NCBI GenBank assembly: GCA_945875865.1
Contig: CAMCMF010000009.1
Coordinates: 1 to 43,598, forward strand
Source: Rhizobium sp. Q54
Lineage (GTDB): Bacteria; Pseudomonadota; Alphaproteobacteria; Rickettsiales; UBA1997
Direction: 5' to 3'
DNA: 43,598 nt
Shown here: piece by piece, positions 9,873 through 18,718 of the stretch
How the letters are laid out: the number at the start of each line of letters is the position of its first letter
Numbering within the stretch: the stretch's first letter is position 1
Translations under genes and position numbers: made by a program
The notes under the pieces: model-generated
Databases searched by the model: none
The model's input: the letters and a program-made list of their open reading frames with translations, nothing else
Told to the model about the DNA's origin: nothing

Positions 9873-10424
9873 TTATAAAATTTCAATCACGATATTTTCG
9901 TTGGTATAAACACAAAGATCGGCAGCGACTTTCATCGATTTTTTTACAATTTCTTCCGCCGATAAACCTTCAATTTCAAATAGAGCGCGAGCGGCGGCAA
10001 GAGCATAATTTCCCCCTGAACCGATGCCGGCAATTCCATCTTCCGGCTCAAGCACATCACCATTCCCGGTTAAAACAAGCGAGATGTTTTTATCAACTAC
10101 AATCATCATCGCTTCGAGACGACGCAGATATTTATCAGTGCGCCAATCTTTCGCCAGCTCAACGCAGGCGCGCATCAACTGATTTGGATATTGTTCTAAC
10201 TTTGCTTCTAATCGCTCAAATAAAGTAAAAGCATCAGCCGTGGCACCAGCAAAACCGCCGATAATCGAGCCATCGCCAAGTTTGCGAATTTTTTTGGCGT
10301 TAGATTTTAAAACAGTTTGACCAAGAGTAACTTGTCCATCTCCGGCAATTGCAACCTTACCATTTTTGCGCACCGCAAGAATTGTTGTGCCATAAATTTG
10401 TGATGGATCTTTATGATGTAACAT
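9873..10424 (-). CDS. hslV: ATP-dependent protease peptidase subunit HslV
   Basis: Proteasome-like threonine peptidase working with the HslU ATPase. At 183 residues it resembles the E. coli protein, except that about 11 residues precede the TT pair of [20 protein letters not shown]. That short propeptide is typical of alphaproteobacteria and must be removed to expose the catalytic Thr. The [17 protein letters not shown] and AIGSGG-like ([16 protein letters not shown]) motifs are present. hslU is not in the window. tolB follows 2 bp downstream. Confidence 0.96.
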   Translation of the reverse strand: MLHHKDPSQIYGTTILAVRKNGKVAIAGDGQVTLGQTVLKSNAKKIRKLGDGSIIGGFAGATADAFTLFERLEAKLEQYPNQLMRACVELAKDWRTDKYLRRLEAMMIVVDKNISLVLTGNGDVLEPEDGIAGIGSGGNYALAAARALFEIEGLSAEEIVKKSMKVAADLCVYTNENIVIEIL

Positions 10425-10553
10425 AGATTTACTTCACTTTAAATTTAAAAAATTACTCGGTGCACTTATCCTCCCTCAAGGGGAAGATGATTAACTCGAG
10501 AATGAAAAACAATTTTACATTCTTCTCACTCATCGTTCTAAATCTCAAGCTAG

Positions 10554-11861
10554 ATGAAAAAATCATATAAAAATTTTGCGGTAATTTTTTTTCTGGGCAT
10601 AAGTTCAGGATTGCCTTTGGCGCTTATTCTATCGACGCTCAAGGCCTTTCTACTCGAAAAAGGTTTTGATTTAAAAACCATCGGATTTTTTTCACTCGTT
10701 GCTTTGCCTTACAGTTTAAAAATATTTTTTGCACCGATCATTGATTCCTGCAAAATTCCACTGCTCACCAGAATTTTAGGGCAAAGAAAATCCTGGATTA
10801 TCATCACGCAATTTTTGCTAATTTCTCTCATCGCTTTATTGGGAGTTGCGGGAGTTTTTTCTAACCTGAGCGCTATCGCAATTTTTGCAGTTTTAATCGC
10901 CTTTGCTTCTGCGAGCCAAGACATTGTAATCGACGGTTATCGCATCGAATTAATCGAAAAAGAAAATCAAGGCTTAGCCGCCAGTTTCTATGTTTACGGC
11001 TATCGCATGGGACTTTTAATTTCCGGCGCTTTGGCTTTGGTTTTAGCGGAATTTTTTGGCTGGAATTCTGTCTATTTTGTAATGGCGATTTTCATGATTA
11101 CTTGTTTGATTCTGACAATTTTTATCGAAGAAACGCGAAAAAATTGGGCGCCAAAAAAACAGGATTTTTTTTCTTGGTTTAGAAATTTTATTATTACGCC
11201 GCTGCAGGATTTAACTCATCATCAATCATGGTTTGTGATTTTGCTTTTCATCATTTTTTTCAAACTTGGTGATGCTTTTGCCGGAAGTTTAACTTTACCA
11301 TTTTTGCTCGAAATTGGTTTCAGCAAAATTGAAATTGCAAAAATTGTAAAAACTTTTGGACTGTTTGCCACCTTGGCTGGTGCGCTTTGCGGGGGAATCA
11401 TGATTAAAAAAATGAACATCACAACGGCGCTTTGGATTGCTGCAATAATGCAAATGTTATCCAATTTAGCTTTTGCTTATCAGGCGCAAATTGGTTATGA
11501 TTCAGAAATACTTTACGCTGTAATTTTTATAGAAAATTTTTCCGGCGGAATTGGTGATTCGGTTTTTGTCGCTTACTTAAGCGGGCTTTGCAATATTGCT
11601 TTCAGCGCTACACAATATGCACTTCTCACCTCTTTTGCTTCAACGGCGCGCAGCTTTTTAACTTCAAGTTCAGGAATTTTTGCGCAGAATTTTGGCTGGT
11701 ATAATTTCTTTATTTTATCAACTTTCTTGGCACTTCCGGCGCTTATATTTTTATTTTGGTTGACCGCGAAAAAAATTCATCCACCTTCGCCGACGCTACG
11801 GCGGACAGGTAAAAAAAGGGAAAAGGGGTCAGACCCCTTTCTTAGGGAAAAAGGGGTCTGA
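10554..11861 (+). CDS. ampG: AmpG-like muropeptide permease (MFS)
   Basis: Predicted 12-helix inner-membrane transporter of the AmpG branch, importing peptidoglycan turnover fragments. The signature FFLGISSGLPLALILSTL opens the protein, followed by ASASQDIVIDGYRIE and YRMGLLISGALALVLAEFFGW. The last 25 or so residues (HPPSPTLRRTGKKREKGSDP and beyond) look foreign. The DNA there consists of a dispersed repeat (11781-11809) and two GGGGTC palindromes (11823-11867), which also supply the stop codon. The native protein probably ended near FWLTAKKI. virB4 starts 23 bp downstream. The AmpG substrate is inferred from family similarity. Confidence 0.85.
   Translation: MKKSYKNFAVIFFLGISSGLPLALILSTLKAFLLEKGFDLKTIGFFSLVALPYSLKIFFAPIIDSCKIPLLTRILGQRKSWIIITQFLLISLIALLGVAGVFSNLSAIAIFAVLIAFASASQDIVIDGYRIELIEKENQGLAASFYVYGYRMGLLISGALALVLAEFFGWNSVYFVMAIFMITCLILTIFIEETRKNWAPKKQDFFSWFRNFIITPLQDLTHHQSWFVILLFIIFFKLGDAFAGSLTLPFLLEIGFSKIEIAKIVKTFGLFATLAGALCGGIMIKKMNITTALWIAAIMQMLSNLAFAYQAQIGYDSEILYAVIFIENFSGGIGDSVFVAYLSGLCNIAFSATQYALLTSFASTARSFLTSSSGIFAQNFGWYNFFILSTFLALPALIFLFWLTAKKIHPPSPTLRRTGKKREKGSDPFLREKGV
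11781..11809 (+). repeat. Short dispersed repeat in the 3' end of the permease gene
   Basis: The unit CCACCTTCGC-NNNN-GCTACGGCGGAC recurs in inverted orientation at 17509-17535, downstream of tRNA-Thr, differing mainly in four central bases. Here it is read as codons (PPSPTLRRTG). Confidence 0.6.
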
Positions 11862-11867
11862 CCCCTT
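11823..11867. repeat. Paired GGGGTC palindromes at the permease stop
   Basis: Two 17-bp palindromes, AAGGGGTCAGACCCCTT (11823-11839) and AAGGGGTCTGACCCCTT (11851-11867), are reverse complements of each other, so they can fold separately or as one hairpin. The permease stop TGA (11859-11861) lies inside the second. Confidence 0.7.
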
Positions 11868-11884
11868 ATTACAACATATAATTA

Positions 11885-14278
11885 ATGCGTCTAACAACAC
11901 TCAAACCAACAAACGAGAAAATTACTAAAGGCGAAGTTTCTGCGGCGCATTTTATTCCTTACAAATGCCACTGGAATTCGAGCACAATTTTAACTCACAA
12001 GGAAGAGTTGGTTCGCGTAATTAAAATCAAAGGATTCGCCTTTGAAACTGCTGATGATGTTGATATCGATCTCAAAAAAAATTCGCGCAATAACTTGCTG
12101 AAAGGCATGGCTGCCGGCGGATTCTCGCTTTATTTCCACACTATTCGTCGCAAAGAAAAAGGTTTTCCTGATGGCGAAATGCCGGATAATTTTTCGGAAA
12201 GAGTTAATCAAGAATGGGCTCAAAAACACTCGAGCGATCGCAGTTTCGTCAATGAACATTATCTCACCATCATTCGTGGAGCAGATACTTCCGGCGCTGC
12301 CATTCTCGAACATATGGCAAAAAAATTGCAGCATACAACCGACAAAACTTCGTGGGAAAATTACATGCGCGAAATGTTTGATGAGTTGGAAGAAATGACC
12401 GAGCGCATTTTAAATGGCTACGGAAATTACGGCGCAAAACTACTCGAACTTGTTGAAACTGACGAAGGAGTTGTTTCGGAAGTTTTGGAATTTTTATCGC
12501 GCTTGGTGAATTGTGGCTATTCGCAACCAATCAATGTTCCAATTGGCGAAATTGGACATCACTTGCCTTCAAGCCGACTTTATTTTGGAAATAAATCCGT
12601 TGAAGCACATCATCCAAATAGTGTTAAATATGCCGGCATAGTCTCGATCAAAGAATATCGCCCCTCAACTCACGCCGGAGTTTTTGACGGCTTTATGCAA
12701 ATGCCTTTTGAATTGGTAATCAGCCAATCTTTTTCTTTCATCAATCGCATGGTGGCGATTAGTTCGATGCAATTGCAGCAACGTCGCTTGGTGCAATCAG
12801 AAGACGTGGCGGTTTCACAAATTCAGGAAATTGATGAAGCGCTTGATTCGGCGATGAGCGGCGAATTCGCTTTCGGCTTGCATCACATGACGATTCTTTG
12901 CATCGAAGATACCCCAAAAACATTGGAAAGCGCTTTATCTTTGGCGGTGGTTGAACTCTCAAATTCTGGTATTACCGGAGTTCGTGAACGCATGAATATG
13001 GAGCCGGCTTATTGGTCGCAACTGCCTTGCAATGCTGATTTTATGGCGCGTCGTTCTGTGGTGAACACTTTGAATATCGCAGCTTTTGCTTCTTTCCACA
13101 ATTACCCCTCAGGCAAAAGAAAAGGCAATCACTGGGGAAATGCCGTGACGGTTTTGAACACTGTTTCCGGCACGCCGTATTTTTTTAGCTTTCACGTTCG
13201 CGACGTTGGACATACCATGATCGTTGGTCCGACCGGTTCTGGTAAAACGGTTTTATTAAACTTTCTTTGTGCTCAAGCGCAAAAATTCCATCCGCGTTTA
13301 TTTTTCTTCGACAAGGATCGCGGCGCTGAAATTTTTATACGCGCTATTCGCGGACGCTACGTTATTCCTGATGCGGCAAAAGTTTCTGGTTTTAATCCGC
13401 TACAACTTGCTGATAATAGCGTCAATCGCAGCTTCTTGGTTGAATTCTTGAAGGCACTGGTTTCAACCGGCCAAGGCGCTCAACTACCAGCTCACGAAGT
13501 TGAGCGCATCAATGAAGCGGTGCAAGGTAATTACAAATTACCCCAAGATCAAAGAAGATTGCGTAACATCGCGCCTTTCATGGGTTTAGGAGGTCCAGGA
13601 ACTTTAGCCGGAAGATTATCGATGTGGCATACTAACGGTTCTCACAACAAGCTTTTTGACAATGAAGAAGATCGCATCGATTTTTTATCGGCGCGAGTTT
13701 TTGGAATTGAAATGGGTCACATTTTGCAAGATAAAGTCAGTATCGGGCCGGTGCTACTTTATCTATTTCATCGTATTCAAGCTTCACTTGACGGTTCGCC
13801 AACCATGATTGTTTTGGATGAAGCTTGGGCGTTGATTGACAATCCGGTATTTGCACCAAAAATTAAAGATTGGCTGAAAGTTTTGCGGAAACTTAACACT
13901 TTCGTGGTTTTTGCGACGCAATCAGTAGAAGACGCTGCGAAAAGTGCGATTTCCGACACTCTTGTTCAACAAACTGCGACACAAATTTTTCTACCAAACC
14001 TTAAGGCAACCACGGTTTATCGGGAAGTTTTTATGCTTTCGGAGCGCGAATTTAATCTGGTAAAAACGACAGATCCTTCAACGCGTTTTTTCCTAGTAAA
14101 ACAAGATAACGATGGCGTAATTGCGCGCATCGATCTAGGTGGAATGGATGAAATAATTCGAGTTTTATCAGCGCGCGTTGAAACAGTAATCATGATGGAT
14201 GACATTATCAACCAAGTCGGTGATGATCCGGATGATTGGCTTCCGCCTTACTACGAAAAATCAGGCAAAAAATCGTGA
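11885..14278 (+). CDS. virB4: VirB4 ATPase of a P-type/Rickettsiales-type type IV secretion system
   Basis: Inner-membrane-associated ATPase that energises assembly and transport of the VirB secretion channel. At 797 residues it is full length. The N-terminal CagE/TrbE/VirB domain (HLPSSRLYFG, MQMPFELVISQSF) precedes the motor domain, with Walker A GPTGSGKT near residue 447 and Walker B MIVLDEAWALI near residue 640. Then come the FATQSVEDA and TQIFLPN motifs. virB6 begins by overlapping its stop. No virB3 is found upstream; the preceding gene is the ampG-like permease. Confidence 0.95.
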   Translation: MRLTTLKPTNEKITKGEVSAAHFIPYKCHWNSSTILTHKEELVRVIKIKGFAFETADDVDIDLKKNSRNNLLKGMAAGGFSLYFHTIRRKEKGFPDGEMPDNFSERVNQEWAQKHSSDRSFVNEHYLTIIRGADTSGAAILEHMAKKLQHTTDKTSWENYMREMFDELEEMTERILNGYGNYGAKLLELVETDEGVVSEVLEFLSRLVNCGYSQPINVPIGEIGHHLPSSRLYFGNKSVEAHHPNSVKYAGIVSIKEYRPSTHAGVFDGFMQMPFELVISQSFSFINRMVAISSMQLQQRRLVQSEDVAVSQIQEIDEALDSAMSGEFAFGLHHMTILCIEDTPKTLESALSLAVVELSNSGITGVRERMNMEPAYWSQLPCNADFMARRSVVNTLNIAAFASFHNYPSGKRKGNHWGNAVTVLNTVSGTPYFFSFHVRDVGHTMIVGPTGSGKTVLLNFLCAQAQKFHPRLFFFDKDRGAEIFIRAIRGRYVIPDAAKVSGFNPLQLADNSVNRSFLVEFLKALVSTGQGAQLPAHEVERINEAVQGNYKLPQDQRRLRNIAPFMGLGGPGTLAGRLSMWHTNGSHNKLFDNEEDRIDFLSARVFGIEMGHILQDKVSIGPVLLYLFHRIQASLDGSPTMIVLDEAWALIDNPVFAPKIKDWLKVLRKLNTFVVFATQSVEDAAKSAISDTLVQQTATQIFLPNLKATTVYREVFMLSEREFNLVKTTDPSTRFFLVKQDNDGVIARIDLGGMDEIIRVLSARVETVIMMDDIINQVGDDPDDWLPPYYEKSGKKS

Positions 14279-17200
14279 TAATACTTTTAAAAACTGTAGC
14301 ACAAAACTTGCTCGCGCCTTACCGACGTTATTGCGCGAAGCTTTGTGCTGCTTTTTTAATTTTTGTTTTTATCACATTACACACTGCCCAAGCTGCTGTC
14401 GATTATGGTGTTGGAAGAGTTAGAAGCTGCAATATCGATGGTAATGGCGGAGTGAGTGTTGAAGGCTTGGATTGGAATCCAACCCATGGTGGTAAGGATG
14501 TGGAATTCGTACTTTCCAATCCAGTTTGCTTGGCTTTTGTCTTATCTTCTTATGCAGCAGTAAAAGTGGCAATTGCGGTGATGAATTATAATTGCGGAAC
14601 TGGCAGCGGCGTTCCACGCTTAGTTCCTTCACCACTCATGGATGTTTGGGATATTGGAAAAGCCTCAATAAGAGGAGCTGCTAGCCCAAATTGCAAGGCG
14701 GGAATTCTTGGGGCCGTGTCATCCTTTGCTACACTTTTGGGATTGATGTCGGCGACATATGCAGTTGCCAAGGATGTCTATAATAACAGCCAAATCTGTG
14801 GTGCGGAATGGTTGAAACCCAGCTCTTTAGAATATAATTTTAGCGTAGCTGCTTACAAAGCTACAGTTCAGGGCCAGATTAATTCCTGGATCAGAGAGCG
14901 TAAAACCGCCAATCTTACTTTCGACAATAAAACATATCGCGAATGGTATTATGGCGGCGTTGAAGTTGTAGATAATCCAGTTAGCGGCGATGTTTGCTAC
15001 GATGTCACACAAGCTAAAGTTAATGATACCCATCCTAGGCAAAAATATTATCTCAAAGGCTCCGAAATCGGCAATTACAATTGTAAAAAATATCTGTTAC
15101 AACCAGGACAAAATGATCCACTAACCGGTGCGCCAAATACAGATGTTGATCGCACCAATGAATTAAAAACAGCCTATGAGTGTTGCCTAAGAAGAAGCAG
15201 CGAACATATCTGCATTGAATATGATGGTTTGCACAGAAGAATCTCAAAGACAATTGTTGCTGAAACATTCGGCTCAACAGATGTGGATGGGATTAGATCA
15301 TTTTGTCGAGCAGGAACTAGATGCGACATTGATGGCATAACATTCGCAGCCAAGTTCGCCGATAATGAGCGCATGATCTGCGCCCAAACTTTTAGTCTAT
15401 GCCCTTATAATTTCTCACTTGGCGGCGGCACTGAATATTGCGACTACTACAAGGATGGAATTTGGGATTCTGGCTTAGGAAAATGGAAAATGATCACTCC
15501 AGAACAAGTATCAAAAGGCGACTGCTCTCCTCGTAGTGAAATTAGAAATGTCGACTGCTCTTACAATAGCAAAGCCGGCAAATGTAAAAATTATTGCCAA
15601 TACCTCACCCATTGCACCAGAACTTCTGATGTATTTCCTTATAGAAGCGGCATCTCTTCTCCTTATTTTGCAGAAGCTTGTTTGAATTTTGAGGGTGATT
15701 CACAAAATAAAACCGCTTTCAAAGGTGGATTTATTTTGGGCTCGCAAAGACATTTCAGTGCTCCAATTGCGCAATGTGTAAAAGAAACTTTGGAAAATGT
15801 TTTCTACAATCGCGCCGGTCACAGCCAATGCTTAAATGTTAATGAATATCCATCGGCTGGCGGAATATGTCCCAGCGGTTTATATGTTACGGATGGAGCC
15901 TTTAGCTTCAAAAAAGGTAATTTTGTAAAAACCAAATCCTTCTTCACCACTATTCAGGATAATCTGCAACTCGCGGTGAAATTGGCGCTGACATTTTCTG
16001 TGATGCTTTATGGCATGAATCTCTTAATCGGAAAAGCTGATATCAGACAGAAAAAAGATATTATGGTTTATTTTTTAAAGATTGCTCTCGTAGCCTATTT
16101 CGCTACAGGAGACGCTTGGCAAGGCATGTTCTTCAAAGGTGTTTATGGTGCCTCGATGGAATTTTCACGAATGGTCTTCAAGATCAAAACCGGAGATGTA
16201 GAAGAGAAAAGAGATGGCTGTCAATTCGGCAAAGTATATTTGGAAAATGGCACTGAAATTTCTTCAGGAAAAACTTATCCTGATGGCAAAGAATATTTAG
16301 CAATTTGGGATACTCTCGATTGCAAAATTATGCGTTATCTGGGATTCGGGCCCGAGGTCTCAGCAGCAAATATTACCATGCTAGTTCTAGCCTCCTTCCT
16401 CACCGGACCTATTGGAATCTATTTTGCGCTCTCGGTATTGATCTTTGGTATATTATTAGTCGCGGCAACTTTGAGGGCGCTGCATATATTTCTCAGCTCA
16501 GCGATATCAATCATCATCATGGTTTTCGTTTCGCCTTTAATCATACCGCTAGCCTTATTCGAAAGAACAAAAGGCATTTATGAAGGATGGCTGAAAGAAT
16601 TAATCAGCTTCTGTCTACAGCCGATGATATTATTTGCCTATATCGCTATTTTTATCACTGTGATGGATCAGGTTTTGATTGGCAGCGCTGAGTTCTACGG
16701 ACCCGGTCCATTTAAAACATTAAACTGCGATAAAAAATGCGTAGATAATGTAGGTGTTATCGTTCCTTATGTTAACAATCAGATGCCAGCTTGCGATAAA
16801 GTCGGAGAGAAAACCATTGACCCTCTAAATGACAGCGCAGCCTGTTTAATATCCTTTGATAGCTTCGGCACATTCCCCGGACTTGAAATCATTGGGATCA
16901 CTATTCCGATCATGACTCACCTTTTTGAAAGTCACGTCAAAGAGAGAATATTGACTCTTCTAAAAGCCACCCTCATGATATTTCTGCTTTATAAATTCAT
17001 GGATGAAATACCTGGAATTACTTCAAGCTTGATTGGCGGAACTAAGCTACCTGGAAGCAACGCTGACGGGTTTGCAATGCTCAAAAAGACTATTGGTGTT
17101 GCAAGAGAAATTCAGGAAAGGCTTGCGCGTGGTGCTTCGAAGGTTGCTAAGAAAGGAGCGAGTAAAGCTAGGGATGGTATAAGATCTGCCTCTTCAAGTG

Positions 17201-17331
17201 GAAGAGGGATCAAAGAGCCTGAAGGGGGAGGAGGAGCTTCAGACGAAACCAGAAGCAGCTCTGGTGGAGCTTCAGATAAACCCAGAGACAGCTCTGGAGG
17301 AGCTTCAGATAACACCAAAAAAGCGCCTTAA
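14275..17331 (+). CDS. virB6: VirB6/TrbL-family T4SS inner-membrane protein (large Rickettsiales type)
   Basis: Polytopic component of the secretion channel. I choose the GTG at 14275, which overlaps the virB4 TGA (GTGA); an in-frame TTG at 14236 would lie further inside virB4. About 1018 residues: a signal-like segment ending TAQA-AVDYG, a large Cys-rich extracytoplasmic region to about residue 545, then a TrbL/VirB6 core with several membrane helices (QLAVKLALTFSVMLYGMNLL, ISIIIMVFVSPLIIPLALF, ELISFCLQPMILFAYIAIFI) and a final helix near residue 920. The hydrophilic tail holds three 11-residue repeats (GASDETRSSSG and variants). Rickettsiales usually carry several such genes in tandem; only one is here. 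Confidence 0.9.
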   Translation: MIILLKTVAQNLLAPYRRYCAKLCAAFLIFVFITLHTAQAAVDYGVGRVRSCNIDGNGGVSVEGLDWNPTHGGKDVEFVLSNPVCLAFVLSSYAAVKVAIAVMNYNCGTGSGVPRLVPSPLMDVWDIGKASIRGAASPNCKAGILGAVSSFATLLGLMSATYAVAKDVYNNSQICGAEWLKPSSLEYNFSVAAYKATVQGQINSWIRERKTANLTFDNKTYREWYYGGVEVVDNPVSGDVCYDVTQAKVNDTHPRQKYYLKGSEIGNYNCKKYLLQPGQNDPLTGAPNTDVDRTNELKTAYECCLRRSSEHICIEYDGLHRRISKTIVAETFGSTDVDGIRSFCRAGTRCDIDGITFAAKFADNERMICAQTFSLCPYNFSLGGGTEYCDYYKDGIWDSGLGKWKMITPEQVSKGDCSPRSEIRNVDCSYNSKAGKCKNYCQYLTHCTRTSDVFPYRSGISSPYFAEACLNFEGDSQNKTAFKGGFILGSQRHFSAPIAQCVKETLENVFYNRAGHSQCLNVNEYPSAGGICPSGLYVTDGAFSFKKGNFVKTKSFFTTIQDNLQLAVKLALTFSVMLYGMNLLIGKADIRQKKDIMVYFLKIALVAYFATGDAWQGMFFKGVYGASMEFSRMVFKIKTGDVEEKRDGCQFGKVYLENGTEISSGKTYPDGKEYLAIWDTLDCKIMRYLGFGPEVSAANITMLVLASFLTGPIGIYFALSVLIFGILLVAATLRALHIFLSSAISIIIMVFVSPLIIPLALFERTKGIYEGWLKELISFCLQPMILFAYIAIFITVMDQVLIGSAEFYGPGPFKTLNCDKKCVDNVGVIVPYVNNQMPACDKVGEKTIDPLNDSAACLISFDSFGTFPGLEIIGITIPIMTHLFESHVKERILTLLKATLMIFLLYKFMDEIPGITSSLIGGTKLPGSNADGFAMLKKTIGVAREIQERLARGASKVAKKGASKARDGIRSASSSGRGIKEPEGGGGASDETRSSSGGASDKPRDSSGGASDNTKKAP
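17224..17320 (+). repeat. 33-bp tandem repeat in the virB6 C-terminal tail
   Basis: About three units, each starting GGAGCTTCAGA, encode GASDETRSSSG, GASDKPRDSSG and GASDNTKKAP. In-frame period-33 repeats can change copy number without breaking the frame. Confidence 0.75.
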
Positions 17332-17348
17332 GGGCACTTCATTTTTTT

Positions 17349-17423
17349 GCTATCGTAGCTCAGGGGTAGAGCACTTCATTGGTAATGAAGAGGTCGGTGG
17401 TTCGATTCCACTCGATAGCACCA
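17349..17423 (+). tRNA. tRNA-Thr (anticodon GGT)
   Basis: A complete cloverleaf: acceptor GCTATCG/CGATAGC, D arm GCTC..GAGC, anticodon stem CTTCA/TGAAG with loop TTGGTAA (anticodon GGT, reads ACC/ACT), and T loop TTCGATT. The CCA is encoded at 17421-17423. It begins 17 bp after the virB6 stop. Confidence 0.96.
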
Positions 17424-17540
17424 GCCTTCGCTCTTGCGAGCTTCGGCTGGCAGGCCAGCTTCGTCAGAAGATGGACTGTTAGACGGAGATCGTTAGAGCG
17501 AAGTGCTCCCGTCCGCCGTAGCTTTAGCGAAGGTGGAGGC
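17421..17540. repeat. Repeat-derived palindromic DNA after tRNA-Thr
   Basis: The stretch between tRNA-Thr and the convergent lipoprotein gene is built of inverted repeats. CCAGCC (17421-17426, including the tRNA CCA) pairs with GGCTGG (17445-17450). The dispersed repeat also found in the ampG-like gene lies on the minus strand at 17509-17535. No gene is supported here. Confidence 0.55.
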
Positions 17541-17558
17541 AGGCCCAAAACCAAACTC

Positions 17559-17945
17559 CTAAAACCACTGCACATTTTTACTCTGCTGCTGCATCTGATT
17601 CTGCGGAACACCAACTCCACCGCGATTATAATTTTTATACTTATCATTCACCGTCGATTTAACGATATCGCTATTATCCTCGATATAAGTCACAGCCTTG
17701 TCGTAACGCACTAAAATATATTTTTTGTTCCACAATGTATTGTAGGAATAAACCTGATCACCAACGCGATAACAGGCGCCGAATATTTTTTCCATTTTGC
17801 CTCTATCCATTTCAGCTATCGAAGTGCCAAAATCATTATACATCGATTGAGCCTCTCGCTGCTTCCACTCTGAAACATCACAATATCCGTTGATGTAGCA
17901 AGAAGTCAGGAATAAACAAATCAATAAAAGAGAAATTTTTTTCAT
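17559..17945 (-). CDS. Small predicted lipoprotein of unknown function
   Basis: 128 residues with a lipoprotein signal: a hydrophobic stretch (ISLLLICLFLTSC) leads to the lipobox LTSC, so Cys16 would be lipidated, probably as an outer-membrane lipoprotein. I recognise no family in the mature part, which is rich in charged and aromatic residues (EWKQREAQSMYNDFG, KKYILVRYDKAVTYIED) and ends in an Asn/Gln-rich tail. Its ATG overlaps the ubiE stop (ATGA), so the two are translationally coupled. Confidence 0.7.
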   Translation of the reverse strand: MKKISLLLICLFLTSCYINGYCDVSEWKQREAQSMYNDFGTSIAEMDRGKMEKIFGACYRVGDQVYSYNTLWNKKYILVRYDKAVTYIEDNSDIVKSTVNDKYKNYNRGGVGVPQNQMQQQSKNVQWF

Positions 17946-18718
17946 TTGATTCCGCTGTGAATTGCCGCGGCGCCAAAGCTTAGGTTTTTGTAAGCAGCAT
18001 TGTTAAAACCAGCAATTTCAATCATTCTTTTAAATTCATTTTGTGGTGGAAATTTGCGAATCGACTCTACGAGATATTGGTAAGAAGCGCGATCATTTAA
18101 AACCACTTCACCAATTTTTGGAATCACTTTGAAAGAATAAGCATCGTAAATTTTTTGCAAAAAATAATCATTCATTTGCGAAAATTCTAAGCAAATAAAT
18201 TTACCACCCTTTTTCAAAACTCGATGAGCTTCCGATAATGCCTTATCTATATTGGTAAAATTTCTGATACCAAAAGCAATGGTAAAAAAATCAAAAGTTT
18301 CATCAGCAAAAGAAAGTTTTTCGCCATCGCATGCAGTGAATTTTATTCCAGAAAAAAGATTTTGATCAACAGCCCGAGCCTTACCGACATCTAGCATTTC
18401 CTGATTTATATCCACTACATCGATTTCATATTTTATACTTTTTGCCCGCATTTTCCGTGCAATCCGAAAAGCAACATCACCCGTCCCGCCCGCCACATCA
18501 ATAAATTTAATCTTCCCCTGACTATCGACTATCGATTCCCAACTATCGACTAATTCTTCCACCATTTTATTTTTCCAAATCCGATGCACTCCGCCACTCA
18601 TCAGATCGTTCATCAAATCATATTTTCCAGCAACATTAGAAAAAATTTCTTTGACAAGGCCAGCCTTTTGCTCACGATCCACCTCCTTAAATCCAAAATG
18701 TGTTTTTCCCTGCTCCAT
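17942..18718 (-). CDS. ubiE: Ubiquinone/menaquinone biosynthesis C-methyltransferase
   Basis: SAM-dependent C-methylation of the quinone ring for the respiratory chain. At 258 residues, the family opening THFGFKEV and VAGKYDLMNDLMSGG is followed by the SAM-binding motif FIDVAGGTGDVAFRI and the late motif NDRASYQYLVESIRKFP. The ATG (complement of 18716-18718) overlaps the divergent queA ATG by two bases, and no clear Shine-Dalgarno precedes it. The lipoprotein gene is coupled downstream by a 4-bp overlap. Confidence 0.95.
   Translation of the reverse strand: MEQGKTHFGFKEVDREQKAGLVKEIFSNVAGKYDLMNDLMSGGVHRIWKNKMVEELVDSWESIVDSQGKIKFIDVAGGTGDVAFRIARKMRAKSIKYEIDVVDINQEMLDVGKARAVDQNLFSGIKFTACDGEKLSFADETFDFFTIAFGIRNFTNIDKALSEAHRVLKKGGKFICLEFSQMNDYFLQKIYDAYSFKVIPKIGEVVLNDRASYQYLVESIRKFPPQNEFKRMIEIAGFNNAAYKNLSFGAAAIHSGIK

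Noticed and set aside
14236-14274. virB6 start at TTG 14236
   Set aside because: It would overlap virB4 by 43 bp from a rare start codon. The GTG at 14275 gives the usual 4-bp coupling and a cleaner signal segment.
18651-18716. queA start at 18651
   Set aside because: The extra 22 residues are antisense to the conserved ubiE N terminus and are absent from the QueA family.
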